This document shows positions 26,932 to 37,258 of a stretch of 64,000 nt of DNA, piece after piece. The notes under the pieces were generated by a model. That model made no database searches and was not told where the DNA came from. It worked only from the letters and a program-made list of their open reading frames with translations. Numbering within the stretch: the first letter of the stretch is position 1; each line of letters opens with the position of its first letter. The position numbers were made by a program, and so were the translations under genes. The stretch covers positions 1-64,000 of the forward strand of contig NZ_JAHVAO010000004.1 in assembly GCF_019264345.1 (NCBI RefSeq), read 5' to 3'. This stretch comes from Marinobacter arenosus (GTDB taxonomy: Bacteria > Pseudomonadota > Gammaproteobacteria > Pseudomonadales > Oleiphilaceae).

Positions 26932-26974
26932 GTGTAACTGTCATAAGGCCATAGAGGGTGAGAGCCCCGTACAC
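26932..26974 (+). promoter_or_regulatory. 23S rRNA H18-H20 mimic, putative L4 site before rplC
   Basis: The 43-base element can fold as a three-way junction. GTGTA (26932-26936) pairs with TACAC (26970-26974), GTC (26940-26942) with GGC (26947-26949), and GGG (26956-26958) with CCC (26965-26967). The 3' part, AGGGTGAGAGCCCCGTACAC, differs at one base of 20 from E. coli 23S rRNA around nt 320-340 as I recall it, and the GTC...AAGGC arm also matches. That part of domain I is bound by L4. The element ends 15 bases before the rplC start, overlapping the approach to its ribosome site. Autogenous control by L4 is inferred. Confidence 0.65.
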
Positions 26975-26988
26975 TTAAGAGGTGAAAC

Positions 26989-27627
26989 ATGGCAATTGGT
27001 GTTGTCGGTCGTAAGGCCGGAATGACCCGTATTTTTACGGAAGATGGGCAGGCGCTGCCCGTAACGGTAATCGAGGTTGAGCCCAACCGGATTACCCAGC
27101 TTAAGACTCTTGAAAGCGATGGCTACCGTGCCGTTCAGGTGACTGTAGGTACTCGTCGTTCCTCCCGTGTAACCAAGAGTGAAGCAGGTCACTTTGCCAA
27201 GGCGGGCGTTGAAGCCGGTCGTGGCATGTGGGAATTCCGTCTGGCTGACGGCGAAGGTGAAGAGCTTGCAGCTGGCGGCGAGATTACTGCTTCCATCTTT
27301 GAAGATGGCCAGGTCGTTGACGCCGTTGGTCAGTCCAAAGGTAAGGGTTTTCAGGGCGGCGTGAAGCGTTGGAACTTCTCCATGCAGGACGCTACCCACG
27401 GTAACTCCCTCTCTCACCGTGCTCCGGGCTCCATTGGTCAGAACCAGACTCCGGGTAAGGTATTCAAGGGCAAGAAGATGGCGGGCCAGATGGGTAACGC
27501 GCGGGTCACCGTGCAGAACCTGAAAATCGTCCGTGTCGACGCCGAGCGCAACCTGCTGCTGGTGAGTGGTGCCGTACCTGGCGCAACTGGCGGCGATGTT
27601 GTCATCAAGCCTGCAGTTAAAGCCTGA
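26989..27627 (+). CDS. rplC: 50S ribosomal protein L3
   Basis: 212-residue L3, an early assembly protein near the peptidyl transferase centre. It contains [17 protein letters not shown] and the long central loop [38 protein letters not shown] precedes the ATG. Expression is probably controlled through the 23S-like element upstream. Confidence 0.98.
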   Translation: MAIGVVGRKAGMTRIFTEDGQALPVTVIEVEPNRITQLKTLESDGYRAVQVTVGTRRSSRVTKSEAGHFAKAGVEAGRGMWEFRLADGEGEELAAGGEITASIFEDGQVVDAVGQSKGKGFQGGVKRWNFSMQDATHGNSLSHRAPGSIGQNQTPGKVFKGKKMAGQMGNARVTVQNLKIVRVDAERNLLLVSGAVPGATGGDVVIKPAVKA

Positions 27628-27638
27628 GGAGCGGTGCG

Positions 27639-28244
27639 ATGGAATTGACTATTACAGGTAGCGGCAAAGGAATCTCTGTTTCCGACGCCGCATTCGCCAA
27701 AGATTTTAACGAGTCGCTGGTTCACCAGGTGGTCACTGCTTATATGGCAGCCGGTCGTCAGGGTACCAAGGCTCAGAAGACGCGTTCCGAAGTCAGCGGT
27801 GGCGGTAAGAAGCCCTGGCGTCAGAAGGGTACCGGTCGTGCCCGTGCGGGTACCATTCGTAGCCCGATCTGGCGTTCTGGTGGCGTTACCTTTGCAGCCA
27901 AGCCTCGCGGGTTTGAGCAAAAGGTAAACCGCAAAATGTACCGCGCAGCGATGCGCTCCATTTTTTCCGAGCTGGTTCGCCAAGAGCGTCTCGTGGTTGT
28001 CGATGACATGAATGTCGATAGCCCGAAGACCAAGGCGTTCAACGCGAAGCTTAAGGATATCGGTGTGAGCAACGCACTGATTCTGTCAGACAGCGTTGAG
28101 CAGAACCTGCATCTGGCGTCCCGCAACATTCCGCACGTTGATGTGCGCGATATTGCTGGCCTGGACCCGGTTAGCCTGGTTGCCTACGAGAAGGTTGTGG
28201 TGACTGTGCCCGCTCTGAAGAAGATCGAGGAGATGCTGGGATGA
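27639..28244 (+). CDS. rplD: 50S ribosomal protein L4
   Basis: 201-residue L4. The extended loop [19 protein letters not shown] reaches into the exit tunnel. In E. coli L4 also represses the S10 operon by binding its mRNA leader, so it is the prime candidate ligand of the element before rplC. Its stop overlaps rplW (ATGA). Confidence 0.98.
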   Translation: MELTITGSGKGISVSDAAFAKDFNESLVHQVVTAYMAAGRQGTKAQKTRSEVSGGGKKPWRQKGTGRARAGTIRSPIWRSGGVTFAAKPRGFEQKVNRKMYRAAMRSIFSELVRQERLVVVDDMNVDSPKTKAFNAKLKDIGVSNALILSDSVEQNLHLASRNIPHVDVRDIAGLDPVSLVAYEKVVVTVPALKKIEEMLG

Positions 28245-28534
28245 ATCAGGAACGCATTTACAAGGTCCTGCTTGGGCCGCACGTATCTGAAAAAGCATCT
28301 CTGGTGGCCGAGCATGGCCAGGTTGTTTTCCGGGTTGCCCCGGATGCCACCAAGCCGGAGATCAAGAAAGCCGTTGAGCAACTGTTCAACGTCACCGTAG
28401 AAGGTGTTCAGGTTCTGAACCGTAAGGGTAAGCTCAAGCGCACTATCCGCGGGTTCGGCAAGCGTAATGACATTCGTAAGGCTTACGTAAAGCTGGCAGA
28501 AGGTCAGGACATCGATTTTCTGGATGTGGAATAA
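28241..28534 (+). CDS. rplW: 50S ribosomal protein L23
   Basis: 97-residue L23 at the tunnel exit, where signal recognition particle and trigger factor dock. It contains [16 protein letters not shown] and the flexible [23 protein letters not shown]. It is translationally coupled to rplD. Confidence 0.98.
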   Translation: MNQERIYKVLLGPHVSEKASLVAEHGQVVFRVAPDATKPEIKKAVEQLFNVTVEGVQVLNRKGKLKRTIRGFGKRNDIRKAYVKLAEGQDIDFLDVE

Positions 28535-28551
28535 GGTAAAGGGGTCGTAAT

Positions 28552-29379
28552 ATGCCGATCGTCAAAACCAAACCAACATCTGCCGGACGCCGTCACGTTG
28601 TAAAGCTTTACAACCCGGATCTGCACACTGGGCGCCCCTACGAGCCGTTGGTAGAAAGAAAGAACAAGACGGGTGGTCGTAATAATGCAGGCCGCATTAC
28701 TACTCGTCACACTGGTGGTGGTCATAAGAAGCACTACCGCGTCATTGATTTCAAGCGGACCAAAGATGGTATCCCGGCGGTCATTGAGCGCCTGGAATAC
28801 GATCCTAACCGCTCTGCGCACATTGCGCTGGTGAAGTATGCCGATGGTGAGCGTCGTTACATTATCGCTCCCAAAGGTATGCAGATCGGCGATCCTGTGC
28901 GCTCCGGTATCGACGCGCCGATTAAAGTGGGCAGCACGCTGCCGCTCCGGAATATTCCGGTCGGTTCCGTGATCCACTGCGTCGAACTCAAGCCTGGCAA
29001 AGGTGCTCAGCTGGCTCGCTCCGCGGGCGCATCCGTACAGCTGGTAGCGCGTGAAGGTGCATATGCCACCATCCGCCTGCGCTCAGGTGAAATGCGTAAG
29101 GTGCTTGTAGATTGCCGTGCAACGCTGGGTGAAGTATCCAACAGCGAGCACAGCCTCAAGCAGCTTGGTAAAGCGGGTGCATCACGTTGGCGCGGCAAAC
29201 GGCCAACAGTACGTGGTGTTGCTATGAACCCAGTTGACCACCCGCATGGTGGTGGTGAAGGGCGTACCTCTGGCGGACGTCACCCGGTTACTCCGTGGGG
29301 TGTTCCGACCAAAGGGCATAAGACTCGTAAGAACAAGCGTACTGACAGAATGATAGTACGTCGTCGTTCGGCCAAGTAA
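28552..29379 (+). CDS. rplB: 50S ribosomal protein L2
   Basis: 275-residue L2, a core protein near the peptidyl transferase centre. It contains [20 protein letters not shown] and the conserved [17 protein letters not shown] with the invariant histidine of that loop. AAGGGGTCG precedes the ATG. Confidence 0.98.
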   Translation: MPIVKTKPTSAGRRHVVKLYNPDLHTGRPYEPLVERKNKTGGRNNAGRITTRHTGGGHKKHYRVIDFKRTKDGIPAVIERLEYDPNRSAHIALVKYADGERRYIIAPKGMQIGDPVRSGIDAPIKVGSTLPLRNIPVGSVIHCVELKPGKGAQLARSAGASVQLVAREGAYATIRLRSGEMRKVLVDCRATLGEVSNSEHSLKQLGKAGASRWRGKRPTVRGVAMNPVDHPHGGGEGRTSGGRHPVTPWGVPTKGHKTRKNKRTDRMIVRRRSAK

Positions 29380-29402
29380 ACGACTACATAGAGGTAATTG
29401 CT

Positions 29403-29678
29403 GTGCCACGTTCTTTGAAGAAAGGTCCTTTTATAGACCTGCATCTGTTGAAGAAGGTCGAGGCAGCTCTGGAAACTAACGACAAGCGACCGATCAAAAC
29501 CTGGTCCCGCCGGTCAACAGTTTTCCCAGAGATGGTAGGCCTGACCATTGCAGTCCACAACGGCAAGCAGCACGTGCCGGTTTATGTCACCGAAGATATG
29601 GTTGGACATAAGCTGGGTGAGTTCGCGGCAACGCGTACTTATCGTGGTCATGCGGCCGACAAGAAAGCTAAACGCTGA
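29403..29678 (+). CDS. rpsS: 30S ribosomal protein S19
   Basis: 91-residue S19 of the 30S head. It starts with GTG after GAGGTAAT ([16 protein letters not shown]) and contains [20 protein letters not shown]. Length is normal. Confidence 0.98.
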   Translation: MPRSLKKGPFIDLHLLKKVEAALETNDKRPIKTWSRRSTVFPEMVGLTIAVHNGKQHVPVYVTEDMVGHKLGEFAATRTYRGHAADKKAKR

Positions 29679-29694
29679 TTGTGAGGTAATAGAA

Positions 29695-30027
29695 ATGGAA
29701 GTAGCAGCCAAGTACAAGGGCGCTAACCTCTCAGCTCAGAAAGCACGTCTTGTCGCTGACCAAGTACGCGGCAAGGCTGTTGAGGATGCCCTGAACATTC
29801 TGACTTTTAGCCCAAAAAAGGCGGCGGTAGTACTCAAGAAAGCTCTTGAATCTGCCATCGCCAACGCTGAGCACAACGAAGGTCTGGACGTTGACGAACT
29901 GCGGGTTTCCACCGTGATGGTGGATGAGGGTCCGACGCTCAAGCGAATCAAAGCTCGAGCCAAGGGGCGCGCTGACCGGATTTTCAAGCGCACCTGCCAT
30001 ATCACCGTCAAGGTCGCCGACAAGTAG
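29695..30027 (+). CDS. rplV: 50S ribosomal protein L22
   Basis: 110-residue L22 lining the exit tunnel. The ATG at 29695 ([19 protein letters not shown]) follows GAGGTAAT. The tunnel loop is near [20 protein letters not shown], the wild-type-like form where macrolide resistance changes arise. Confidence 0.97.
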   Translation: MEVAAKYKGANLSAQKARLVADQVRGKAVEDALNILTFSPKKAAVVLKKALESAIANAEHNEGLDVDELRVSTVMVDEGPTLKRIKARAKGRADRIFKRTCHITVKVADK

Positions 30028-30038
30028 GAGATGCTCAG

Positions 30039-30722
30039 ATGGGTCATAAAGTAAATCCAACCGGCATTCGCCTGGGTGTGATCAAAGAGCACAACTCAGT
30101 CTGGTATGCCGACAAGAAAGAGTACTCACAAAACCTGTTGAACGACATTCAGGTTCGTGAGTTTCTTGACAAGCGTCTGGTGAAGGCGTCTGTCAGCAAG
30201 ATTGTGATCGAGCGCCCTGCTCAGAACGCCCGTATCACGATCCATACTGCCCGTCCCGGTATTGTTATCGGTAAGAAGGGTGAAGATGTTGATCGTCTGC
30301 GTCGCGAAGTCAGCGACATGATGGGTGTGCCTGTGCACATCAACATCGAAGAAGTCCGCAAGCCGGACCTGGATGCCCGCCTGGTAGCGCAGAACGTTGC
30401 CGGACAGCTGGAGCGTCGTGTGATGTTCCGTCGTGCCATGAAGCGCGCGGTTCAGAACGCCATGCGTCAAGGCGCCAAGGGTATCAAGATCCAGGTAGGC
30501 GGTCGTCTCGGGGGTGCTGAAATTGCGCGTTCCGAGTGGTATCGCGAAGGTCGTGTACCTCTGCACACGCTGCGTGCAGATATTGATTACGCAACCTACG
30601 AAGCGCATACCACTTACGGCGTAATCGGCGTCAAGGTATGGATCTTCAAAGGTGAGATTCTTGGTGGTATGGAGCAGGTCCGTGCTGACAAGAAAGCCTC
30701 TGGGAAGAAAGGTTCTAAGTAA
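30039..30722 (+). CDS. rpsC: 30S ribosomal protein S3
   Basis: 227-residue S3 at the mRNA entry site. It begins [16 protein letters not shown], contains the KH-domain motif [15 protein letters not shown], and then the C-terminal [20 protein letters not shown]. Length is typical. Confidence 0.98.
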   Translation: MGHKVNPTGIRLGVIKEHNSVWYADKKEYSQNLLNDIQVREFLDKRLVKASVSKIVIERPAQNARITIHTARPGIVIGKKGEDVDRLRREVSDMMGVPVHINIEEVRKPDLDARLVAQNVAGQLERRVMFRRAMKRAVQNAMRQGAKGIKIQVGGRLGGAEIARSEWYREGRVPLHTLRADIDYATYEAHTTYGVIGVKVWIFKGEILGGMEQVRADKKASGKKGSK

Positions 30723-30734
30723 AGGGGCACTCTT

Positions 30735-31148
30735 ATGCTGCAACCAAAACGCACCAAATTCCGCAAGGTAATGAAAGGCCGTAACACCGGTCTTGCTCAC
30801 CGCGCCAACAAGGTGAGCTTCGGTGAATACGGATTGAAGGCGACCAGCCGTGGGCGTATAACTGCGCGCCAGATTGAGGCAGCGCGTCGTACCATGACTC
30901 GCCGCATCAAGCGGGGCGGAAAGATCTGGATTCGGGTGTTCCCGGACAAGCCGATCACTGGTAAGCCGCTTGAAGTACGAATGGGTAAAGGTAAAGGTTC
31001 TGTCGAGTATTGGGTGGCTGAGATTCAGCCAGGCCGCATGCTCTATGAGATGGAAGGTGTTTCCGAGGATATCGCTCGTGATGCCTTCACGCTCGCCGCG
31101 GCCAAACTGCCGGTACAGACCACCTTTGTAACGAGGACGGTGATGTGA
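30735..31148 (+). CDS. rplP: 50S ribosomal protein L16
   Basis: 137-residue L16 near the A-site tRNA. It begins [18 protein letters not shown] and contains [18 protein letters not shown] and [14 protein letters not shown]. The stop codon shares one base with the rpmC start. Confidence 0.98.
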   Translation: MLQPKRTKFRKVMKGRNTGLAHRANKVSFGEYGLKATSRGRITARQIEAARRTMTRRIKRGGKIWIRVFPDKPITGKPLEVRMGKGKGSVEYWVAEIQPGRMLYEMEGVSEDIARDAFTLAAAKLPVQTTFVTRTVM

Positions 31149-31339
31149 TGAAAGCAACAGAGCTGCGTGATAAGTCAGTCGAGGAGCTGAACAAAGAGCT
31201 GATCGACCTCCTGAAGGAGCAGTTCAACCTGCGCATGCGTAAGGCGACAGGTCAGCTGAATCAGTCTCACCTTCTCGGCAAGGTGAAGCGCGACATCGCT
31301 CGCGTGAAAACAGTATTGAACGAAAAGGCAGGACAGTGA
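31148..31339 (+). CDS. rpmC: 50S ribosomal protein L29
   Basis: 63-residue L29 near the tunnel exit. The ATG at 31148 overlaps the rplP stop by one base; a GTG three bases earlier is less likely. It contains [15 protein letters not shown] and [16 protein letters not shown]. Confidence 0.96.
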   Translation: MKATELRDKSVEELNKELIDLLKEQFNLRMRKATGQLNQSHLLGKVKRDIARVKTVLNEKAGQ

Positions 31340-31340
31340 C

Positions 31341-31607
31341 ATGACCGAAGCTACCCAAACTGCCAGAACTCTGAGCGGCAAGGTCGTGAGCAACAAGATG
31401 GAGAAATCCATCGTCGTTCTGGTCGAGCGTCAGGTGAAGCATCCTCTGTACGGTAAGTACATGAAGCGCTCTACCAAGATCCATGCTCACGATGAGAGCA
31501 ATCAGTGCAACGTCGGTGACACTGTGACCATCCAGGAAACCCGTCCGGTCTCAAAGACCAAGAGCTGGGCCCTGGTGGAAGTGACCGAACGTGCATCCAA
31601 GGTGTAA
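31341..31607 (+). CDS. rpsQ: 30S ribosomal protein S17
   Basis: 88-residue S17, a 16S rRNA-binding OB-fold protein. It contains [19 protein letters not shown], then [20 protein letters not shown]. It starts two bases after rpmC. Last gene of the S10 group; no promoter is visible before rplN. Confidence 0.97.
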   Translation: MTEATQTARTLSGKVVSNKMEKSIVVLVERQVKHPLYGKYMKRSTKIHAHDESNQCNVGDTVTIQETRPVSKTKSWALVEVTERASKV

Positions 31608-31625
31608 TTCGCCCGGAGAACAACC

Positions 31626-31994
31626 ATGATTCAGACTCAAACAATGCTTGAAGTCGCGGATAACAGCGGTGCGCGTCAGGTGATGTGCATCAAGGTCCTG
31701 GGCGGTTCACATCGGCGTTATGCCAGCGTAGGGGATATCATCAAGGTGACCGTCAAGGAAGCCATCCCCCGCGGTAAAGTGAAGAAAGGCCAGGTCCTGA
31801 AAGCTGTCGTGGTACGCACCCGCAAGGGTGTTCGCCGTCCCGACGGTTCGCTGATCCGTTTCGACGGAAATGCGGCAGTACTTCTGAACAATCAGGACGC
31901 TCCTATTGGTACCCGTATCTTCGGACCGGTTACCCGTGAACTGCGTAATGAGAAGTTCATGAAAATTATCTCACTGGCACCCGAAGTACTTTAA
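31626..31994 (+). CDS. rplN: 50S ribosomal protein L14
   Basis: 122-residue L14. It contains [20 protein letters not shown] and SLAPEVL at the C-terminus. In E. coli it begins the spc operon. Here the gap to rpsQ is only 18 bases, so S10 and spc are probably one transcript. Confidence 0.98.
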   Translation: MIQTQTMLEVADNSGARQVMCIKVLGGSHRRYASVGDIIKVTVKEAIPRGKVKKGQVLKAVVVRTRKGVRRPDGSLIRFDGNAAVLLNNQDAPIGTRIFGPVTRELRNEKFMKIISLAPEVL

Positions 31995-32011
31995 AGGACC
32001 AGAGGCCGGTT

Positions 32012-32332
32012 ATGAAAAAGATCAAACGAGATGACGAAGTAATCGTCACCACGGGGAAAGATAAAGGCAAACGTGGTAAAGTCCTGAAGGTTCAGGACGA
32101 TGGCCGTGTGGTTGTTTCTGGGATCAACATGATCAAGAAGCACACCAAGCCGAACCCGATGCTGGGCACCCCAGGTGGCATCGTCGAAAAAGAAGCACCT
32201 ATCCAGGCTTCCAACGTGGCTATTTTTAATCCGCAGACCGGCAAAGCCGATCGTGTTGGCTTCCAGATCAAGGAAGACGGCGCGAAAGTGCGGATCTTCA
32301 AGTCCACGAACGAAGCTGTCGATAACCAGTAA
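32012..32332 (+). CDS. rplX: 50S ribosomal protein L24
   Basis: 106-residue L24, an assembly initiator of the 50S. The KOW motif is [28 protein letters not shown] precedes the ATG. Confidence 0.97.
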   Translation: MKKIKRDDEVIVTTGKDKGKRGKVLKVQDDGRVVVSGINMIKKHTKPNPMLGTPGGIVEKEAPIQASNVAIFNPQTGKADRVGFQIKEDGAKVRIFKSTNEAVDNQ

Positions 32333-32347
32333 GCGGTGGTGGTTACG

Positions 32348-32887
32348 ATGCTTAACATGAAAGAGCAGTACAGTAAGGAAGTGGTACCCGCCCTGCAGAA
32401 AGAGTTCGGCTACAAGAACGTTATGCAGGTGCCGCGTATCGAAAAGATCACCCTTAACATGGGTGTCGGCGAAGCGGTTGGTGACAAGAAGCTGATTGAG
32501 AATGCCGTGGCGGATCTCGAGCGCCTGGCAGGTCAAAAAGTGGTTGTCACCAAGGCACGTAAATCCGTTGCGGGTTTCAAAATCCGTGAAGGTTGGCCGA
32601 TCGGCTGCAAAGTTACCCTGCGCGGTGAGCGCATGTGGGACTTCTTTGATCGCCTGGTTCACATTGCGGTTCCCCGCATTCGTGACTTCCGCGGTCTGAA
32701 TCCCAAGTCCTTCGACGGACGCGGTAACTACAGCATGGGCGTGCGTGAGCAGATCATTTTCCCTGAGATCGAGTACGACAAAGTCGACAAGATCCGTGGT
32801 CTGGACATCACCATTACCACCACTGCCGGTACCGACGATGAAGGCCGTGAACTGCTGAAAGCGTTCGGCTTTCCGTTCAAGCGATAA
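32348..32887 (+). CDS. rplE: 50S ribosomal protein L5
   Basis: 179-residue L5, which binds 5S rRNA and contacts the P-site tRNA. The start at 32348 ([14 protein letters not shown]) aligns with Pseudomonas and E. coli L5; GTG at 32336 and ATG at 32357 are alternatives. It contains [20 protein letters not shown] and [17 protein letters not shown]. Confidence 0.95.
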   Translation: MLNMKEQYSKEVVPALQKEFGYKNVMQVPRIEKITLNMGVGEAVGDKKLIENAVADLERLAGQKVVVTKARKSVAGFKIREGWPIGCKVTLRGERMWDFFDRLVHIAVPRIRDFRGLNPKSFDGRGNYSMGVREQIIFPEIEYDKVDKIRGLDITITTTAGTDDEGRELLKAFGFPFKR

Positions 32888-32900
32888 AGGAACGAGTGTA

Positions 32901-33206
32901 ATGGCTAAGGTTTCCATGAAGAACCGCGAGCTCAAGCGCGAAAAGACCGTTGCGAAGTTTGCAGCGAAGCGTGCAGAGCTCAAGGCGATTATCAAGAACC
33001 CTAATACCAGCGATGATGACCGTTGGGATGCTCAGATGAAGCTTCAGCAGCTTCCTCGTGATGCAAGCCCGTCGCGTCTTCGTAATCGTTGCCAGGTGAC
33101 TGGTCGTCCCCACGGCGTACTGCGCAAGTTCGAGCTTTCACGGATCAAACTCCGTGAATACGGCATGCGCGGCGATGTCCCGGGCCTGACCAAGGCAAGC
33201 TGGTAA
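32901..33206 (+). CDS. rpsN: 30S ribosomal protein S14, zinc-independent type
   Basis: 101-residue S14. It is the long form without the CXXC zinc ribbon. It contains [20 protein letters not shown] and ends [10 protein letters not shown]. An unusually long 88-base spacer follows. Confidence 0.97.
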   Translation: MAKVSMKNRELKREKTVAKFAAKRAELKAIIKNPNTSDDDRWDAQMKLQQLPRDASPSRLRNRCQVTGRPHGVLRKFELSRIKLREYGMRGDVPGLTKASW

Positions 33207-33209
33207 GAT

Positions 33210-33281
33210 AGGCACCCTGACTTCGGTCGGGTGCCTGTTGGTAAGCGGTGCGGCAAGCCGCTGCACAACTAAAAAGATCAG
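33210..33281 (+). promoter_or_regulatory. two stem-loops in the rpsN-rpsH spacer
   Basis: AGGCACCC+GAC pairs with GTC+GGGTGCCT around a TTCG tetraloop with one bulged T (33210-33236). A second, weaker hairpin GTGC-GGC...GCC-GCAC follows near 33247-33266. No T tract is present. They lie just before the S8 gene, a known repressor of the spc operon in E. coli; a regulatory role is inferred. Confidence 0.5.
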
Positions 33282-33294
33282 GAGCCTCATACCA

Positions 33295-33687
33295 ATGAGT
33301 ATGCAAGACACGCTTGCGGATATGTTTACCCGTATCCGTAATGCACAGATGGCGTCTAAGACAGATGTTACGATGCCGTCTTCAAAAATGAAGATCTCCG
33401 TGGCCCAGGTCCTCAAGGACGAAGGTTACGTAGAGGAATTTTCCGTTTCAGCCGACGCGAAGCCCGAGCTGACGATTACTCTGAAGTATTTCGGTGGCAA
33501 GCCGGTTATTGAAGAGATCAAGCGGGTCAGCCGTCCGAGTCTGCGCCAGTACAAAGGCGCTGGGGAACTGCCGAAAGTATCCGGTGGTCTGGGAGTCGCG
33601 ATTGTCTCAACGTCCAAGGGCGTTATGACAGACCGCGCCGCACGAGCTGCTGGCGTGGGTGGCGAAGTCATCTGCACCGTATTCTAG
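33295..33687 (+). CDS. rpsH: 30S ribosomal protein S8
   Basis: 130-residue S8. The ATG at 33295 ([19 protein letters not shown]) follows CAGGAGCC. The C-terminus has [20 protein letters not shown]. In E. coli S8 represses the spc operon by binding mRNA around rplE. Confidence 0.97.
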   Translation: MSMQDTLADMFTRIRNAQMASKTDVTMPSSKMKISVAQVLKDEGYVEEFSVSADAKPELTITLKYFGGKPVIEEIKRVSRPSLRQYKGAGELPKVSGGLGVAIVSTSKGVMTDRAARAAGVGGEVICTVF

Positions 33688-33696
33688 GAGATACAC

Positions 33697-34230
33697 ATGT
33701 CCAGGGTTGCCAATAATCCTGTCGTGCTGCCTTCCGGTGTTGAGGTTAAGCTGAACGGACAGGAAATTAGTGTGAAGGGTTCCAAGGGAGCGCTTCAATT
33801 CACCATTCACCAGGCGGTCGAAGTAAAGCAGGAAGAAAACGTTCTGCGCTTCGTGGCTCGCGATGGTGCTACAAAGTCCCGCGCTCTTGCTGGTACTACT
33901 CGTGCATTGGTCAACAATATGGTGACCGGTGTATCCACAGGCTTTGAGCGTAAGCTCCAGCTGACGGGCGTAGGTTATCGTGCCCAGGCGCAAGGTAAGA
34001 AGCTCAATCTGACACTGGGGTTCTCTCACCCGGTTGAATATGAGCTGCCCGAGGGGATTACCGCAGAAACTCCGTCCAATACGGAAGTTGTGATTCGCGG
34101 TATCGACAAGCAACAGGTTGGCCAGGTCGCTGCTGATGTCCGCGCGTTCCGTCCGCCCGAGCCTTACAAGGGCAAGGGTGTTCGTTATGCGGATGAGCAG
34201 GTCAGACGCAAAGAAGCCAAGAAGAAATAA
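33697..34230 (+). CDS. rplF: 50S ribosomal protein L6
   Basis: 177-residue L6 near the factor-binding site, two repeated domains. It contains [17 protein letters not shown] and the C-terminal [28 protein letters not shown] precedes the ATG. Confidence 0.98.
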   Translation: MSRVANNPVVLPSGVEVKLNGQEISVKGSKGALQFTIHQAVEVKQEENVLRFVARDGATKSRALAGTTRALVNNMVTGVSTGFERKLQLTGVGYRAQAQGKKLNLTLGFSHPVEYELPEGITAETPSNTEVVIRGIDKQQVGQVAADVRAFRPPEPYKGKGVRYADEQVRRKEAKKK

Positions 34231-34239
34231 GGCGGGACT

Positions 34240-34587
34240 ATGAGCGCGAATAACGAAAGATTGCGTCGCGCACGCAAAGTGCGCATGAAGATCCGTGAAC
34301 TGGGTACCAATCGTCTGTGTGTTCATCGCACACCGCGTCATATGTACGCCCAGGTCACGACTGCAGATGGCAGCAAGGTTATTGCCACTGCCTCCACGTT
34401 GGATAAGGAACTGCGCCAGGGTGCAACCGGTAACGTGGACGCTGCCAAGAAGGTCGGTCAGCTGATTGCTGAGCGCGCCAAGGCGGCAGGAGTTGAGCAG
34501 GTTGCTTTTGACCGCTCCGGTTACCGTTATCACGGGCGCATTCAGGCTCTGGCCGACGCAGCCCGTGAAGCTGGCTTGCAATTCTAA
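34240..34587 (+). CDS. rplR: 50S ribosomal protein L18
   Basis: 115-residue L18, a 5S rRNA-binding protein. It contains [20 protein letters not shown] and ends in [20 protein letters not shown]. Length is normal within one residue. Confidence 0.97.
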   Translation: MSANNERLRRARKVRMKIRELGTNRLCVHRTPRHMYAQVTTADGSKVIATASTLDKELRQGATGNVDAAKKVGQLIAERAKAAGVEQVAFDRSGYRYHGRIQALADAAREAGLQF

Positions 34588-34599
34588 GAGGTGGAGAAG

Positions 34600-35100
34600 A
34601 TGAGCGTTAACGAACAGAAGGCGCCTGAGCTCCAGGAGAAGCTGGTTCAGGTCAATCGTGTCGCCAAGGTTGTAAAAGGTGGCCGTATTTTCGCCTTCAC
34701 CGCACTGACCGTGGTGGGTGATGGTAAAGGTCGCGTTGGTTTTGGCCGTGGTAAGGCGCGTGAAGTGCCGGTCGCCATTCAGAAGGCTATGGAAGCTGCG
34801 CGCAAGAACATGGTCGACGTACCGCTGGACGGCACCACGCTTCAGTATCCGGTGAAGGCTCAGCATGGCGGCTCCAAGGTCTACATGCAGCCGGCTTCCG
34901 AAGGTACGGGCATCATCGCCGGTGGCGCGATGCGCGCCGTCCTGGAGGTGGCAGGTGTTCAGAACGTACTGTCCAAGTGTTACGGGTCTACCAACCCGGT
35001 GAACGTGGTACGTTCCACCATCAAGGGTCTCCAGGCAACACAAGCGCCTGAAGATATTGCAGCCAAGCGCGGTAAGACCGTGGAAGAGATTCTGGGTTGA
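34600..35100 (+). CDS. rpsE: 30S ribosomal protein S5
   Basis: 166-residue S5. The ATG at 34600 follows GAGGTGGAG; a GTG at 34591 falls inside that ribosome site. It contains [20 protein letters not shown] and [20 protein letters not shown]. It affects decoding accuracy and spectinomycin binding. Confidence 0.97.
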   Translation: MSVNEQKAPELQEKLVQVNRVAKVVKGGRIFAFTALTVVGDGKGRVGFGRGKAREVPVAIQKAMEAARKNMVDVPLDGTTLQYPVKAQHGGSKVYMQPASEGTGIIAGGAMRAVLEVAGVQNVLSKCYGSTNPVNVVRSTIKGLQATQAPEDIAAKRGKTVEEILG

Positions 35101-35104
35101 AGTC

Positions 35105-35293
35105 ATGGCGAACGCAAAAACGATCAAAGTAACTCTGACCCGCAGCCCCATCGGCTGTCAGCCCAAGCACAAGTTGTGCGTCAAGGGCCTGGGTCTTCGT
35201 AAAATCGGTCATACCGTGGAAGTGGAGGACACTCCCTCCATTCGCGGCATGATCAACCGGGTGGATTACCTGGTTCGGGTTGAGGAGAACTAA
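35105..35293 (+). CDS. rpmD: 50S ribosomal protein L30
   Basis: 62-residue L30. The ATG at 35105 lies four bases after rpsE and reads [18 protein letters not shown]. It contains [20 protein letters not shown]. It is followed after one base by rplO. Confidence 0.96.
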   Translation: MANAKTIKVTLTRSPIGCQPKHKLCVKGLGLRKIGHTVEVEDTPSIRGMINRVDYLVRVEEN

Positions 35294-35294
35294 G

Positions 35295-35729
35295 ATGCGT
35301 CTGAACGAACTTAGTCCGGAACCCGGTTCACGCCAAGCTCCGAAGCGGGTTGGTCGTGGTATCGGTAGCGGTCTCGGCAAAACCGGCGGTCGCGGTCACA
35401 AGGGTCTGAAAGCTCGCTCTGGCGGCAGTGTTGCTCCCGGTTTCGAGGGTGGTCAGCAGCCTCTGGCTCGTCGTCTGCCGAAGTTTGGTTTCACCTCTCG
35501 CCAGCAGCGTTACGTTGCTGAAATTCGCCTGAACGAACTGGCGAAGGTTGAAGGCGATGTGGTTGATCTCGAAGCTCTGAAAAAGGCTGACATTGTTCGC
35601 GAAGAAATTCGCGAAGCCAAGGTTATCCTGTCCGGCGAACTGAGCCGTGCGGTAACCGTCAAGGGCCTTCGGGTAACCAAAGGCGCACGCGAGGCAATTG
35701 CCGCCGCGGGTGGTAAAGTCGAAGACTAA
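35295..35729 (+). CDS. rplO: 50S ribosomal protein L15
   Basis: 144-residue L15. The ATG at 35295 reads [20 protein letters not shown], followed by a Gly-rich region ([14 protein letters not shown]) and then the globular C-terminal domain. GAGGAGAAC precedes the start. Confidence 0.97.
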   Translation: MRLNELSPEPGSRQAPKRVGRGIGSGLGKTGGRGHKGLKARSGGSVAPGFEGGQQPLARRLPKFGFTSRQQRYVAEIRLNELAKVEGDVVDLEALKKADIVREEIREAKVILSGELSRAVTVKGLRVTKGAREAIAAAGGKVED

Positions 35730-35746
35730 GGCGAGTCGAGGACTAA

Positions 35747-37069
35747 ATGGCCAAGACAGCATCATTGCCTGCGGGCGCGGGTAAAGGACTGGCAGAGCTG
35801 CGATCGCGGCTCTGGTTTGTCTTCCTGGCATTGTTGGTGTACCGCATTGGTGCCCATATTCCGGTGCCGGGGATTAACCCCGACCGTCTGGCGGCACTGT
35901 TTGAGCAGAATCAGGGCACGATCCTGAGCATGTTCAACATGTTTTCCGGTGGTGCGCTTGAGCGCATGAGCATCTTCGCTCTCGGTATCATGCCGTACAT
36001 CTCGGCTTCGATTATCATGCAGCTCATGACTGCGGTCAGTCCGCAGCTTGAGCAGCTGAAGAAAGAAGGCGAGGCTGGTCGTCGAAAGATTAGCCAGTAT
36101 ACGCGGTATGGTACGGTTATCCTCGCCCTGGTTCAGGGCGCTGGTATTTCCGTCGGTTTGGCATCGCAGGGCGTTACCTTCAACGACAGCTTCAGCTTCC
36201 ACTTCGTGGCAGTTGTTTCGTTCGTTAGTGGTGCCGTCTTTATGATGTGGCTGGGTGAGCAGATCACCGAGCGTGGCGTTGGAAACGGTATCTCTCTGCT
36301 GATTTTCGCAGGTATCGTAGCCGGCTTGCCGGGCGCGATCGGGCAAACCCTTGAGCAGGCCAGAAACGGTGAAATGAGCCTTCTGGTTGTGCTGGGTATT
36401 GGTGTGTTGGCGGTTGCAGTAATTGGCTTCGTGGTCTTCATGGAGCGGGGTCAGCGTCGTCTGACCATCAATTACGCCAAGCGCCAGCAGGGCCGCCGTG
36501 TGTTCGCACAGCAGTCCAGTCATCTGCCTCTGAAGGTCAACATGGCCGGGGTTATTCCGCCGATTTTTGCCTCATCCATTCTGTTGTTCCCGGCGTCGAT
36601 CGGGCAGTGGTTTGGTCAGGGTGAGGGGATGGAATGGCTCAGCGACGTGTCCCAGGCATTGGCGCCCAGTCAGCCTCTGTACATTATCCTGTTTGCAGCA
36701 GCAGTTGTGTTTTTCTGCTTCTTCTACACAGCGCTGATGTACAACCCGAAGGAAGTTGCGGATAACCTCAAGCGCTCTGGAGCGTTTATTCCGGGCATCC
36801 GTCCGGGCGATCAGACGGCCAAGTACATCGACGGCGTTCTGACTCGTCTGACGCTGTTCGGTGCAATGTACATTGCAGCAGTGTCCCTGTTCCCTCAGTT
36901 TCTGATGGTGGCCGGGAATGTTCCGTTCTATCTGGGCGGCACCTCACTGCTGATTGTGGTAGTCGTGGTGATGGATTTCATGGCGCAGGTACAGTCGCAC
37001 CTGATGTCCCATCAGTATGAATCGCTGATGAAGAAGTCCAATCTCAAGGGCTATGGTCGGAACGGTTAA
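35747..37069 (+). CDS. secY: preprotein translocase subunit SecY
   Basis: 440-residue SecY, the channel of the Sec translocon, with ten hydrophobic segments. It contains [15 protein letters not shown] in the first region, the plug region [20 protein letters not shown], and a C-terminal [20 protein letters not shown]. It works with SecE (9986) and SecA. It is inside the spc operon as usual. Confidence 0.98.
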   Translation: MAKTASLPAGAGKGLAELRSRLWFVFLALLVYRIGAHIPVPGINPDRLAALFEQNQGTILSMFNMFSGGALERMSIFALGIMPYISASIIMQLMTAVSPQLEQLKKEGEAGRRKISQYTRYGTVILALVQGAGISVGLASQGVTFNDSFSFHFVAVVSFVSGAVFMMWLGEQITERGVGNGISLLIFAGIVAGLPGAIGQTLEQARNGEMSLLVVLGIGVLAVAVIGFVVFMERGQRRLTINYAKRQQGRRVFAQQSSHLPLKVNMAGVIPPIFASSILLFPASIGQWFGQGEGMEWLSDVSQALAPSQPLYIILFAAAVVFFCFFYTALMYNPKEVADNLKRSGAFIPGIRPGDQTAKYIDGVLTRLTLFGAMYIAAVSLFPQFLMVAGNVPFYLGGTSLLIVVVVVMDFMAQVQSHLMSHQYESLMKKSNLKGYGRNG

Positions 37070-37098
37070 GCCGTTCCCCTTGAAAACTGGAGTCGACA

Positions 37099-37212
37099 AT
37101 GAAAGTACGCGCTTCGGTAAAGAAAATTTGCCGTAACTGCAAAGTAATTCGTCGCAATGGCTCAGTACGAGTCATTTGCTCGGAGCCTCGCCACAAGCAG
37201 CGCCAGGGCTAA
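37099..37212 (+). CDS. rpmJ: 50S ribosomal protein L36
   Basis: 37-residue L36, a very short gene. It begins [20 protein letters not shown]. Zinc ligands C11, C14, C27 and H32 are all present, so this is the zinc-binding form. It closes the spc operon 29 bases after secY. Confidence 0.95.
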   Translation: MKVRASVKKICRNCKVIRRNGSVRVICSEPRHKQRQG

Positions 37213-37258
37213 TCCTTCGGGACCAGTTCTGATTGCGTAAAAGGGGTTCGGAATGATG

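Noticed and set aside
32333-32347. E. coli-type S8 binding site at the rplX-rplE junction
   Set aside because: Only 15 bases lie between the genes and I could not fold a matching helix by eye.
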